The notes beneath the pieces are model-generated. The model was not told the DNA's origin and made no database searches. It saw only the letters and a list, made by a program, of their open reading frames with translations. From FW021-bin31 sp964467635 (GTDB lineage Bacteria > Bacteroidota > Bacteroidia > Chitinophagales > Chitinophagaceae): a DNA stretch of 24,834 bases. Shown here in pieces: positions 8,448 to 17,994 of the stretch. Each line of letters starts with the position of its first letter. The stretch's first letter is position 1. A program made the translations under genes and the position numbers. The stretch spans positions 1 through 24,834 of the forward strand of contig CAYXRN010000038.1 of assembly GCA_964467635.1 (NCBI GenBank), in the 5' to 3' direction.

Positions 8448-11400
8448 ATGAGAAAGCAACCGCTAAAAACAAGCCTTTTAATTTTCGGCCTGATCGTCTT
8501 TTTTTCCTGTAAAAATGTTTTTGCACAAGATGTTTCGGTAAGCGGAACAATCACCTCCGCTGAAACCCAAGACCCCGTAATCGGGGCTACCATTAGTGTT
8601 GCAGGCACTTCTAACGGGACGGTGTCAAATGAGTCCGGACATTACCAAATCGGAAATATTAGTGAGGAGGACACCTTGGTCATCTCTTTCATCGGTTATG
8701 AGACTCGGCGTATACCGGTTAATGGACGTACCCTCATAAACATTACCCTGGATCGGTCGGCTGCCGAGGCGTTGGGGGAAGTGGTGGTAGTAGGGTATGG
8801 TACGCAACAAAAAAAGGATGTGACAGGGGCTGTCGCTAGCGCCAATATTGAAGCGTTTAGAAATATTCCCAATACCAACATCGCGCAATCCCTGCAGGGA
8901 ACGGTTCCTGGCTTAAACATCGGCCAGGTGGATCATGCCGGCCAAACGCCAGATATTTCCATCAGGGGAAAAAACACCATTTCAGGCAATTCTGATGTGC
9001 TTATTGTCGTCGATGGGATTCAATACAGCGGCTCTTTGTCCGCCTTGAACCCCGATGACATTGCCTCCATAGACATCCTTAAAGATGCCAGCTCTACTGC
9101 CGTTTACGGTGCCCAGGCGGCCAACGGGGTTATTTTAATTACAACCCGGAAGGGCCGTTCAAACCAGCCGCCACGGTTGACCATCAGCAGCAGTTATACC
9201 ATACAGGAACCGACGAAAAAGTTCAGGCCGATGGGCAGGAAAGATTACCTGGAGCATATCCGCGGCCTGTTTTGGGATGAGGCTTATTTGGCCCCGGATT
9301 ATACCCAGCCCAATCCTGACTTTGACTTGATCAGTAAAGTTGACCCGGTTATGAAAGACAGCGAGGGCAAGTTGCTCGATAATAATTTTGACTGGTGGGA
9401 TGCGGCCACCCAACAGGGAAAGATCCGGGAAATCAAAGCAAGTCTTTTGGGGGGTGGAGAAAGAATCAGTTATCTGATATCGCTTGGCGTTACTGACCAG
9501 GAGGCCTTTATTAAAAATGATAATTTTCAAAGGAAAAGCATTCGGATCAACCTGGAATCAACCCCCGTGGACTGGTGGAAAATCGGGATACAATCATTCG
9601 GGTCCTTTGTTAACCAGGATGGTGCGGAGCCGACGCTAGCTGAAATTATCAGACAGTCTCCCCTGCTGACGCCTTATGACGACAATGGCAACCTCATTCC
9701 TAACCCCTTTAATACGCTGGATAAAAACCCTTTTCTTTCCTATGATGTAGAGGACTATGACAGGAAGAATTATCTTTTTGCAAACATCTATTCGGAAATC
9801 AGCTTTCCTTTTCTGCCGGGTTTGAAATACCGGCTGAACTTTGGAAATAATTACCAGGCCAATCAACACTTTTATGCGAGTCAATATGGAGCCGGTTTGA
9901 CGGGAAGCGCTTACAAGAATTACGAGACCTATTATGATTATACGCTGGACAATATATTGACTTATAACAAGGCTTTCGGTCCTCATAATGTGACCGCTAC
10001 CTTGTTGTACGGAGCCATTCAGCGAAAAAGCAATTATACTTCTTCCAGCGCCGAGGGTTTTAGTCGCTTGAATCTTGGATACAATAGCCTGGAGCAGGGC
10101 AACCTCCAATATGCGGAGTCCTCGGCCTGGAGCGAGGCTTTAGTTTACCAGATGGCGAGAATAAATTATAAATTCGATAACCGCTATTTGTTTACAGCTA
10201 CGATAAGACGAGACGGTTTCTCAGGTTTTGCCGCCAACTATAAATATGGTGTTTTTCCCTCTGTTGCAGCAGGTTGGGTGATTTCCGAAGAAAGTTTTTT
10301 TGAGGCCCCCTTTGTCAATCAGCTCAAGCTGCGGGTGGGCTATGGCGTGAGTGGTAACCAAACCAGCCGGTACAAATCCCTGGCAAGACTGGACGTGCGC
10401 CCGGCTTATATATTCGGAGAGGGGGGATCCACGGCTTTTGGCCAGGAAGTAAGTTCAATGGCTAACCCAAACTTAAAGTGGGAAAGAACGCTGGGCTTAA
10501 ACGTGGGAATCGATTTTTCTTTATTTGACTACCGGATCGACGGCAGCATGGACTATTACAGCAACCTGACCCGGGACCTGTTGTTTGATATCGCGCTTCC
10601 GTACATTACCGGTTTTAACAGCATTAGTACGAACCTGGGTAAGTTGAAAAACAGCGGTTTTGAACTTGCTGTCAACAGCAGGAATATTACGGGTAAGGAC
10701 TTCCAATGGAGTTCTACCGTTACCTTCTCTACCAACAGCAATGAGATATTAGAGCTGCTGGGAAAAGATTCCAATAAAGACGGCGTGGAGGACGACCTGG
10801 TCGCAAGTGGGTTATTTATCGGACACTCCCTCGGGGCGATCTACGGTTACCGGACGGACGGTATGTACCAAATTGATGATGATATTCCGGATGGCTACCT
10901 TCCCGGAACATACCGGATTGTTGATCAGAATAACGACAAGAAAATCAATTCGGACGATCGCGTCATTTTAGGAAGAAGTGAACCGGCTTATCGCTTCAGT
11001 ATTTACAACAAGTTCAATTACAAGCATTTGACGCTGGGAATTTTTATTAACTCCGTTCAAGGAGGTCAAAACGGCTACCTGGGTAACAATGTAAGGCCGC
11101 TGGTGAGAAATGACAACAACATCCGGTATAACTATTTTGCAGGAATGGACTATTGGTCGCCCTCCAACCCCGATGCTCACAACCCGAGGTCGGTCAATTC
11201 TCCTGCGATCAGCCCGAACATCTATATGAGCCGCAGTTTTGTACGGCTGCAGGATGTCACGTTATCCTATGATTTCGGCGATAACTTTTCTCATACGCCT
11301 ATTAAAAACCTTTCTATCTTCTTAAGTGGAAAAAACCTGATGACCTGGACGAAATGGAAAGGCTGGGATCCTGAAACCAACCAAGGCCTTACCATTAACG

Positions 11401-11450
11401 GCAGGCCGGTATTAAGGTCCTATTCCGTTGGTTTTAATATTACACTTTAA
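8448..11450 (+). CDS. susC: SusC-type TonB-dependent outer-membrane transporter
   Basis: The product has 1000 residues from the ATG at 8448; a GTG one codon earlier is less likely. The signal peptide ends near NVFA-Q (residues 23-27). A Cys at 21 in FFSC could mimic a lipobox, but a beta-barrel with type I cleavage is expected. The order of domains is: carboxypeptidase-regulatory-like beta-sandwich at about 30-105; the SusC signature around EVVVVGYGTQQKKDVTG (111-127); a plug domain to about 235 with VDGIQY and SIDILKDASSTAVYG; then the 22-strand barrel ending in the expected aromatic/hydrophobic C-terminus (SVGFNITL). It imports oligosaccharides through the outer membrane using TonB energy, with SusD as the lid. 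susD follows 11 bp downstream. Two operator-like palindromes and a likely promoter lie in the gap before it. There is no N-terminal secretin/TonB signalling domain, so no direct sigma-regulator coupling is indicated. Confidence 0.97.
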   Translation: MRKQPLKTSLLIFGLIVFFSCKNVFAQDVSVSGTITSAETQDPVIGATISVAGTSNGTVSNESGHYQIGNISEEDTLVISFIGYETRRIPVNGRTLINITLDRSAAEALGEVVVVGYGTQQKKDVTGAVASANIEAFRNIPNTNIAQSLQGTVPGLNIGQVDHAGQTPDISIRGKNTISGNSDVLIVVDGIQYSGSLSALNPDDIASIDILKDASSTAVYGAQAANGVILITTRKGRSNQPPRLTISSSYTIQEPTKKFRPMGRKDYLEHIRGLFWDEAYLAPDYTQPNPDFDLISKVDPVMKDSEGKLLDNNFDWWDAATQQGKIREIKASLLGGGERISYLISLGVTDQEAFIKNDNFQRKSIRINLESTPVDWWKIGIQSFGSFVNQDGAEPTLAEIIRQSPLLTPYDDNGNLIPNPFNTLDKNPFLSYDVEDYDRKNYLFANIYSEISFPFLPGLKYRLNFGNNYQANQHFYASQYGAGLTGSAYKNYETYYDYTLDNILTYNKAFGPHNVTATLLYGAIQRKSNYTSSSAEGFSRLNLGYNSLEQGNLQYAESSAWSEALVYQMARINYKFDNRYLFTATIRRDGFSGFAANYKYGVFPSVAAGWVISEESFFEAPFVNQLKLRVGYGVSGNQTSRYKSLARLDVRPAYIFGEGGSTAFGQEVSSMANPNLKWERTLGLNVGIDFSLFDYRIDGSMDYYSNLTRDLLFDIALPYITGFNSISTNLGKLKNSGFELAVNSRNITGKDFQWSSTVTFSTNSNEILELLGKDSNKDGVEDDLVASGLFIGHSLGAIYGYRTDGMYQIDDDIPDGYLPGTYRIVDQNNDKKINSDDRVILGRSEPAYRFSIYNKFNYKHLTLGIFINSVQGGQNGYLGNNVRPLVRNDNNIRYNYFAGMDYWSPSNPDAHNPRSVNSPAISPNIYMSRSFVRLQDVTLSYDFGDNFSHTPIKNLSIFLSGKNLMTWTKWKGWDPETNQGLTINGRPVLRSYSVGFNITL

Positions 11451-11461
11451 AAAATATTCTT

Positions 11462-13123
11462 ATGAAAATCATGCAAATAATCGTGGTCTTGCTGTTATCC
11501 ACTGTCTTGTTTTCTTGTCAGAAGGGATTTTTAAAAGAAAAGCCACTGGACTTTTTAAGCCCTGAGAACGCCTTTCAGACGTATGAAGATTTTGACGCTT
11601 CCGTAAACAACTTGTATTATCTGGTGCGCAGAGAGTTTTTTAACCGGGATGACCTTAAAGTGATGGATTACCTTTTCGGGACCGATATTGTCTTTCCCGG
11701 GCAGCCGACCACCAGTAGGCACGCCAACATGAGTGCCGCCTATGATCCTACCAGTGACATACCTTCTACCCACTGGAATACCCTGTATAAAATAGTATCG
11801 GAGGCTAATACGGTTTTAAGCCGTATACCCGGATCACAGCTGACCGATGATGAGAAAATTGAAATGGAGGCAAAAGCGAAATTCTTCAGGGCCTTATCCT
11901 ATAGAACACTTGTTTATTTGTTCGGCGGGGTGCCTTTAACTACCGAGGAGATTACCGAACCGAAAACGGACTTTACCCGGGCCTCTAAAGCGGAAGTGCT
12001 CCATCAGGTGATTGAAGATTTAACATTTGCCGCGGCGCATTTAAAGGACATTACAGCAGCAGCCGATGGAGAGGTAAACAAGCTTGCGGCATGGCATCTT
12101 TTGAGTGAGGTCTATCTGGCGGCAGAGGAATATCAACAGGCCGTGGATGCAGCCAGCGAAGTCATAGACAACCCGGCCATGGCTTTGATGCAGAACCGGT
12201 TCGGAAGCCGGGCGACTGAGGAACCCGGTGATGTTTACTGGGACCTTTTCAGGAGACACAATCAAAACCGGTCTTCCGGCAACAAAGAGGCGATATGGGT
12301 AATTCAGTTTGAAGTAAACGTGTTGGGAGGCGGAAGTACGACCAACAGCTTTTTCGGCGCTTATGACCTCGAAAGGGTTCACCCTCCTTTGATCCGCGAC
12401 TTTGTCGTCAATGGCGATCATCCGTTTATCTGGCCGACAGGGGACTACACTGGCGGCAGGGGAATCGGCTGGGGCGTTTCCACTACGTATTTCAGCGATA
12501 CGATCTGGCAGAGTGATTTTGAAAATGACATCAGAAATGCGAACCACAATTTTGTGCGGGAGTATGTGGCCAATAACCCGGCGTCTCCTTATTATAAAGA
12601 TACCTTCAGCACACAGGACCCGCCTCCAGGCGTAGAGGTTCCCAGCCGTTCTTTTTATGCCTATCAGACGAAGGCGACGACGCCCTTTAACCATCCCGAC
12701 GAATTGTATGAGAACAAGGAAACCTATTTATTAAAGAGTACCGCTGGCGGTACTTACAGAGACGCGTATATGTTTCGGTTAGCAGAAACGTATCTCCTGC
12801 GGGCCGAAGCTTACCTGGGGCTGAATAATTTGGAGAAGGCGGCAGCGGACATTAACGTTGTTCGTTCCCGAGCCCATGCCTCCCCGGTCGCTCCGGGGCA
12901 AGTAGATCTGAATTACATCCTGGATGAAAGAATGAGAGAACTGGGGATTGAAGAAAAAAGAAGGCTTACGCTCATGCGTTTAGGGGTCCTTTATGACCGC
13001 GTTGTAAGGTGCAATCCATTTTACCGGGACGAAATGAAAAAACACTATAACTTATGGCCTATTCCACAAGCGGAAATTGAGCGAAATGCCGATGCCGAAA
13101 TAAAACAAAACCCCGGTTACTAA
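11462..13123 (+). CDS. susD: SusD/RagB-type glycan-binding lipoprotein
   Basis: The product has 553 residues with lipobox LFSC (Cys19), so it is a surface lipoprotein. The mature N-terminus FLKEKPLDFLSPENAFQT is the classic SusD opening. The middle contains the tetratricopeptide-like helices (EAKAKFFRALSYRTLVYLFG, about residues 137-156). The C-terminal LWPIPQAEIERNADAEIKQNPGY is the usual family ending. It binds the target polysaccharide and closes over the SusC barrel during import. It starts 11 bp after susC and is followed after 49 bp by the long GH115 gene. The partner pair defines this region as a PUL. Sequence alone does not reveal the glycan bound. Confidence 0.97.
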   Translation: MKIMQIIVVLLLSTVLFSCQKGFLKEKPLDFLSPENAFQTYEDFDASVNNLYYLVRREFFNRDDLKVMDYLFGTDIVFPGQPTTSRHANMSAAYDPTSDIPSTHWNTLYKIVSEANTVLSRIPGSQLTDDEKIEMEAKAKFFRALSYRTLVYLFGGVPLTTEEITEPKTDFTRASKAEVLHQVIEDLTFAAAHLKDITAAADGEVNKLAAWHLLSEVYLAAEEYQQAVDAASEVIDNPAMALMQNRFGSRATEEPGDVYWDLFRRHNQNRSSGNKEAIWVIQFEVNVLGGGSTTNSFFGAYDLERVHPPLIRDFVVNGDHPFIWPTGDYTGGRGIGWGVSTTYFSDTIWQSDFENDIRNANHNFVREYVANNPASPYYKDTFSTQDPPPGVEVPSRSFYAYQTKATTPFNHPDELYENKETYLLKSTAGGTYRDAYMFRLAETYLLRAEAYLGLNNLEKAAADINVVRSRAHASPVAPGQVDLNYILDERMRELGIEEKRRLTLMRLGVLYDRVVRCNPFYRDEMKKHYNLWPIPQAEIERNADAEIKQNPGY

Positions 13124-13172
13124 GCTTGCACCGGGTACCGTATAATTGTTCATAGCGTTTAACTTTATTAGC

Positions 13173-16130
13173 ATGTCTACCTTTAAAATATTTTCTGTTT
13201 TTTCCTTGTTGAGTTGTTGTTTTCTCTTTCATTTTGGCGCCAACGGGCAAATAAAAGTAGTGCCCGAGCACAGCGACGGCCAAAACATATTTAACCTGCT
13301 GGAAGCAAAAGGGATCTTCATCGACGATTCCGATGATATTACCGTAGAGACAGCAGCCAAATTATTTGCAGGAGATATTTATAAGGTCACCGGAAAGAAA
13401 ATACCAGTGCTGGATCACAACCGACGTCTGCCTGCGGAGATGATCATCGCAGGAACCATTGACAAAAATGCCCTTATTCAGCAGTTGATCAAAGCGAAAA
13501 AGATAAAGGTGGATTCCCTCCGTGGCGCATGGGAAAGGTACCGGATACAGGTGGTTGAAAATCCCTTTCCTGAGGTAGAAAAAGCACTGGTTATCGCGGG
13601 CAGTGACCGCCGGGGGACCGCTTATGGATTGTTGTCCATTTCAGCACTCATCGGTGTTTCGCCCTGGTACTGGTGGGCCGATGTACCGGTTAAAGAAAGG
13701 GCGGACGTGGTGCTTTCGGTAGCGCCTTTTGTTTCGGATCCCCCTTCGGTAAAATACCGGGGTATTTTTATTAACGATGAAGACTGGGGGTTGTTGCGCT
13801 GGGCTAAAAAAACCTATGATCCGGAACTGAATGATATCGGTCCTAAAACCTATCGTAAGGTTTTTGAATTGCTGTTGCGCTTAAAGGCAAATTACCTGGT
13901 CCCTGCCATGCACGAAGCAAGCGGCTACTTTAATAAATACCCGGCCAATAAACGCATTGCGGATACTTTTGGTATTATCATGGGATCCGCGCATCCTGAA
14001 CCGCTGTTGTTTAACAATGCAAGCGAGTGGGATGAAAAAACCATGGGCCCCTGGAACTACTTAACCAACAGAGAAAATATTATTAAAGTACTGGATCAGC
14101 GCGTCAAAGAAAACTCCCCTTACGAAAATGTTTACACGGTCGGTTTACGGGGGATTCACGACCGGGCGATGGAAGGGGGATACCCGCTTGCAGAAAGGGT
14201 AAAACTGTTGGAACAGGCAATTCAGGACCAGCGAGATATATTAAAAAAATATATTGATAAACCTATAGAAGCTATCCCCCAGGCATTTACTCCCTACAAA
14301 GAGGTCTTGAAACTCTATGACGCCGGATTAAAGCTTCCTGAAGACATCATCATCGTATGGCCGGATGATAATTACGGATACATGAAGCGGCTGAGCAGTA
14401 AAAAGGAGCAACAGCGCTCCGGTGGCTCCGGCGTATATTACCATGCTTCATACCTGGGGTCTCCGCATGATTACTTGTGGCTGGCCTCCACGCCCCCCAA
14501 TTTAATGTATGAAGAATTATCTAAGGCATATAAAACCGGGGCGGACCGCCTCTGGCTCCTGAATTCCGGGGATATAAAAAGTTGTGAGGCCCCGATTACG
14601 CAGTTTCTGGCAATGGCCTGGGATATAGATAAATTTAATTTTGAAAATACCCCCTTATTCAGAGCTAAGTGGTTAAGTCATATTTACGGCGAAAAATATT
14701 ATGAGGAGTTGGTGGATATTACCACCACCTATGACCACCTGGCCTTTACCCGCAAACCCGAATTTATGGGATGGGGGTATGAGTGGAACACCCATAAGCA
14801 CGGCAGGGAAAGAACAACCGTTACGGACTTTTCTTTTGCCAATTACCGAGAAGCTGAAAGCCGCTTGCAGGAATATGAACGAATCGCTAACCTGAGTCTG
14901 CAGCTGATGAAAGCTTTGCCGGAAGAACAGCAGCCTTCATTTTTTGAACTGTTGTATTATCCGGTAAAAGGAGCCGAATTAATGAATAAAATGCGACTGA
15001 CTGCACAAAAGAATCGTTGGTATGCATTTCAGCAACGGGCGAAAACTAATATTTTAGGAGATAAGACCAGGCGATATTATGACAGCCTGCAGATTATTAC
15101 AAAAAGATATAATAGCTTGTTGAACGGAAAATGGAATCATGTGATGTCTATGGTCCAAGGTGTTACGGCTTCTTATTTTGAAATGCCGCAGATAGATTCA
15201 ATTGATCTACCTGCCAAGGGAGAAATGGGATTATTTATCCAAAACAGCAAACCGGTCCGGGGGGTGAATAACCATTATTTTCTTCCGGCTTTTAATCCTT
15301 TTACAGATAAGCGATATTTTGTAGACGTGTATAACAAGGGCCGTCGTCCGATTACCTGGACGGTAGCCAAATCAGCGGACTGGATCAATATTAGTCAAAC
15401 AAAAGGGAGTACCCGCCTGGAAGACAGGGTATGGGTGTCCGTTGATTGGGACAATGCACCGAAGGGGAAGCATATTACCGCTGCGCTGGTATTTAGCTCA
15501 TCGGATGGAGATACTGAAACTGTGCAATTGTCGCTGTTTAATCCATCAGACCTTTCAGTAGAAGAGGTAAAGGGTTTGTTTATAGAAGATAACGGGTATA
15601 TTTCAATTCCCGGGGCAGCTTTTCACCGGAAAGTGGAAAGTGAAGCGATAAAAATGCAGCTTGTCGATCACCTTGGGTTTGAAGACAGATCTGTCATGCT
15701 GGGCGATCCTACCGCCGGGGTCATTAATCCTAAAAGAAGCGATGCGCCTTATGTGGAGTATGATTTCTATTGCTTTAACTATGGTTCGGTAGATGTGTAT
15801 ACCTATGCGCTCCCGGTATTTCCCTTGACGAGCAACCGCGATTTCGGATTTCATGAATCATCCACTACAGGTGCAAAGTATGCGGTAAGCATTGGTGAGG
15901 GTCCGATTGCTACCCCTACGGCCTCGGCACCGGAATATTCCCAGGAGTGGTCGGAGAATGTACTCCGCAATTGCGCCATCAATAAATCAGTGTTGCATAT
16001 CAACAAACCAGGAAAACATACGCTCCGGATCAAAGTGGCTGACCCCGGAATGGTGATTCAAAAAATTGTTCTTGACTTTGGTGGCATGAAAAGGTCTTAT
16101 TTAGGGCCGCCGTCTACTCAGGTGAAATAA
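13173..16130 (+). CDS. Full-length GH115 alpha-1,2-glucuronidase
   Basis: The ATG at 13173 gives 985 residues with a signal peptide ending near GANG-Q (residue 25); an in-frame TTG nine codons earlier adds nothing useful. A lipobox-like LLSC at 12-15 is an alternative processing site. Family features are an N-terminal beta/alpha domain to about 185, PPSVKYRGIF with NDEDW (201-205), MGSAHPEP (270-277), VGLRGIHD, EDIIIVWPDDN (V395-N400), a helical segment, and a C-terminal region from about residue 690 with beta-sandwich character. Length matches characterised Bacteroides GH115 enzymes. These cleave (4-O-methyl)-glucuronic acid from internal as well as terminal xylose in glucuronoxylan. It lies between susD and a GH43 gene 15 bp downstream. 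It is a distant paralogue of the 748-residue protein upstream, not a recent duplicate. Confidence 0.93.
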   Translation: MSTFKIFSVFSLLSCCFLFHFGANGQIKVVPEHSDGQNIFNLLEAKGIFIDDSDDITVETAAKLFAGDIYKVTGKKIPVLDHNRRLPAEMIIAGTIDKNALIQQLIKAKKIKVDSLRGAWERYRIQVVENPFPEVEKALVIAGSDRRGTAYGLLSISALIGVSPWYWWADVPVKERADVVLSVAPFVSDPPSVKYRGIFINDEDWGLLRWAKKTYDPELNDIGPKTYRKVFELLLRLKANYLVPAMHEASGYFNKYPANKRIADTFGIIMGSAHPEPLLFNNASEWDEKTMGPWNYLTNRENIIKVLDQRVKENSPYENVYTVGLRGIHDRAMEGGYPLAERVKLLEQAIQDQRDILKKYIDKPIEAIPQAFTPYKEVLKLYDAGLKLPEDIIIVWPDDNYGYMKRLSSKKEQQRSGGSGVYYHASYLGSPHDYLWLASTPPNLMYEELSKAYKTGADRLWLLNSGDIKSCEAPITQFLAMAWDIDKFNFENTPLFRAKWLSHIYGEKYYEELVDITTTYDHLAFTRKPEFMGWGYEWNTHKHGRERTTVTDFSFANYREAESRLQEYERIANLSLQLMKALPEEQQPSFFELLYYPVKGAELMNKMRLTAQKNRWYAFQQRAKTNILGDKTRRYYDSLQIITKRYNSLLNGKWNHVMSMVQGVTASYFEMPQIDSIDLPAKGEMGLFIQNSKPVRGVNNHYFLPAFNPFTDKRYFVDVYNKGRRPITWTVAKSADWINISQTKGSTRLEDRVWVSVDWDNAPKGKHITAALVFSSSDGDTETVQLSLFNPSDLSVEEVKGLFIEDNGYISIPGAAFHRKVESEAIKMQLVDHLGFEDRSVMLGDPTAGVINPKRSDAPYVEYDFYCFNYGSVDVYTYALPVFPLTSNRDFGFHESSTTGAKYAVSIGEGPIATPTASAPEYSQEWSENVLRNCAINKSVLHINKPGKHTLRIKVADPGMVIQKIVLDFGGMKRSYLGPPSTQVK

Positions 16131-16145
16131 AACGACCCTTATAAA

Positions 16146-17633
16146 ATGAAAAGTAAGCTTTTTTTTGCAATTGTTATTCTCTGCCTGTTAACGCTAAAAG
16201 CCCATACGCAACAACTGGTATTGCCGGGGGATCACCCGGACCCTTCGGTGACGAAAATCGGAGACACCTATTGGGCGGCTGGAACTACCTCTAACTGGTT
16301 TCCTATCTTTCCCATTTATCAATCGAAAGATTTGGTACACTGGCAACTTTCAAACCATGTTTTTGAAAAAACGCCGGCCTGGGCGGACTATTACTTCTGG
16401 GCCCCGGAGATCGTTTATGACAGCGGCCGGGTGTACCTGTACTACTCCGCACACAAGCGTAATGGAAGTTTATGCGTGGCGGTAGCCAGTGCAGATAGTC
16501 CTGAAGGGCCTTACACGGATCACGGCCCTTTAGTTTGCCAAGAAGTAGGCTCTATAGATGCATTTGAAATGCGGGGCACGGATGGCACCCTGTATCTGAT
16601 ATGGAAGGATGACGGCAATTCCGTGGGCCAGCATACCAGGATATGGATTCAGGAAATTAATGAAACAAGAACTAAACTACTGGGAGAAAAACAAGAACTG
16701 TTTAAAAATGACAAGCCTTGGGAAGGGCCTGTCGTTGAAGGGGTTTCTGTGATAAAGCATGGAAAGTACTTTTACGCCTTTTACGCCGGGGCAGGTTGCT
16801 GCGGTACCGGCTGTACGTATCAAGGAGGTATTGCGCGTGCGACCTCTTTGCTAGGACCTTGGGAAAAGTATGAGAAAAACCCAGTATTAGTCCATACAAA
16901 GGATTGGGTTTGTCCCGGACATGGTACGCCTGTTAAAAAAGACGGACGTTATTACTTCCTATACCATGCTTATAATGCAAAGAGCCGAAATCTGGTAGGT
17001 CGCCAAGGCATGCTCATTGAATTTACATTTACACCGGATGGTTGGATAGAATTTGTATATGACAATAAACCCGATGTTCAGGTTCCCGATAAAATTGTCA
17101 ATAAGTTCAATGGTAAACAACTATCGCTTCTCTGGCACTGGAGTATATTTCAAAATTTCGACCTGGAGGTTAAAAAAGGTCGCCTTTATCAACAGGCATT
17201 GCCTGCACCTGCAGGATCATTTATCGGGCAAACCACTTACCAGCTAAATTATGATGTGGAAGCAACCCTTTTCCCAAAAAAGTCATCGGCCAAAGGCGGA
17301 GTGGCCTTGATAGGGGATGATGAAAATTTGATTGCCGCTGTAGCCGGTAAAAATACCATAGAAGTAATACAGGTAAGAAAGGGAAAGGACACCGTCCTTT
17401 ATAGAACAGAATATGCTCCAAAAAGAAAACTGCAGTTGGTGATGCAGGTACGAAATGGAACGGAAGTAAGTTTCTATGTGAAAAAAAAGGATAAAATTTC
17501 TTTGCTCAATAGCGATCCGTTAAATGCCGGTTACCTGCCCCCCTGGGACCGGGGATTAAGAGTGGGACTGATGGCAAAAGGCGCAAAAAGTGAGAAAGTG
17601 GTCTTTGGAAAATTCGAACTGAGGAATTTATAG
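16146..17633 (+). CDS. Secreted GH43-family glycosidase with C-terminal beta-sandwich
   Basis: The product has 495 residues and a Sec signal peptide of about 21 residues. The GH43 propeller covers roughly 24-310. The catalytic triad is D32 in GDHPDPSV (base), D138 in GSIDAFEM (pKa modulator) and E198 in VVEGVSV (acid). A cysteine-rich loop CCGTGC (218-223) follows, which may carry a disulfide near the active site. From about 320 to the end is a second beta-rich domain (WHWSIFQNFDLEV to the C-terminus), like the accessory sandwich of GH43 beta-xylosidases. Function is expected to be exo-acting beta-xylosidase or alpha-L-arabinofuranosidase on imported oligosaccharides. It is not close to the GH43 lipoprotein upstream, so the two probably have different specificities. 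It is the last clear gene of the susC block. Confidence 0.9.
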   Translation: MKSKLFFAIVILCLLTLKAHTQQLVLPGDHPDPSVTKIGDTYWAAGTTSNWFPIFPIYQSKDLVHWQLSNHVFEKTPAWADYYFWAPEIVYDSGRVYLYYSAHKRNGSLCVAVASADSPEGPYTDHGPLVCQEVGSIDAFEMRGTDGTLYLIWKDDGNSVGQHTRIWIQEINETRTKLLGEKQELFKNDKPWEGPVVEGVSVIKHGKYFYAFYAGAGCCGTGCTYQGGIARATSLLGPWEKYEKNPVLVHTKDWVCPGHGTPVKKDGRYYFLYHAYNAKSRNLVGRQGMLIEFTFTPDGWIEFVYDNKPDVQVPDKIVNKFNGKQLSLLWHWSIFQNFDLEVKKGRLYQQALPAPAGSFIGQTTYQLNYDVEATLFPKKSSAKGGVALIGDDENLIAAVAGKNTIEVIQVRKGKDTVLYRTEYAPKRKLQLVMQVRNGTEVSFYVKKKDKISLLNSDPLNAGYLPPWDRGLRVGLMAKGAKSEKVVFGKFELRNL

Positions 17634-17994
17634 GGGCCGTTGGAAAAAGCGGAGAATGCTCTTCTTCTATTGCTTAACCGTTAGGCAAGCAGCATGCCAT
17701 ATCTGTTTATACTTTCCGAAAGTACTGAAGTAATTTTTCCTGATGAACCTGATGTCATAGGGATCCCTGACGCCTTACCTATGGTGTAAACCCGTACGCC
17801 GGGATAAATACCAACACTTTAGTTCTCTGGTTATTACGGTACAAAGACCACGTTTTACCTTTTCTTTTTTAAGTTTACTCGTTGAATGCTTGCTTTTACG
17901 ACGCCAACCTATAACATCCCTAAACGGCAGCGATAAAGTCTTTTCACCTTTCGTTATTTTGCTAGTGAGCATAATGAAAAAGGAGGGTTATCTT
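17634..17994. other. Non-coding stretch after the PUL block
   Basis: I see no gene, RNA or strong terminator in these 361 bp. A 65-codon open frame on the - strand is basic and low in complexity and has no recognisable motif. A short CCCG/CGGG pairing near 17,790 is too weak to call. A TATTTTG at about 17,955 resembles the sequence before susC and before the DUF6807 gene and could be a weak -7 element. Confidence 0.5.
17981..17987 (+). promoter_or_regulatory. Strong Shine-Dalgarno sequence of the small lipoprotein gene
   Basis: AGGAGGG lies 7-8 bases before the ATG at 17995. Such strong complementarity to the 16S rRNA tail is unusual beside the other genes here, which have none or weak versions. 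It decides the start at 17995 over the ATG at 17974 and the far upstream in-frame codon. Confidence 0.75.

Noticed and set aside
8312..8608. 98-codon - strand frame across the susC start
   Set aside because: It overlaps the operator and the susC signal peptide region and has no recognisable features.
17775..17972. 65-codon basic - strand frame before the small lipoprotein gene
   Set aside because: No motif, no ribosome-binding site, and lysine/arginine-rich composition explained by T-rich non-coding DNA on the other strand.
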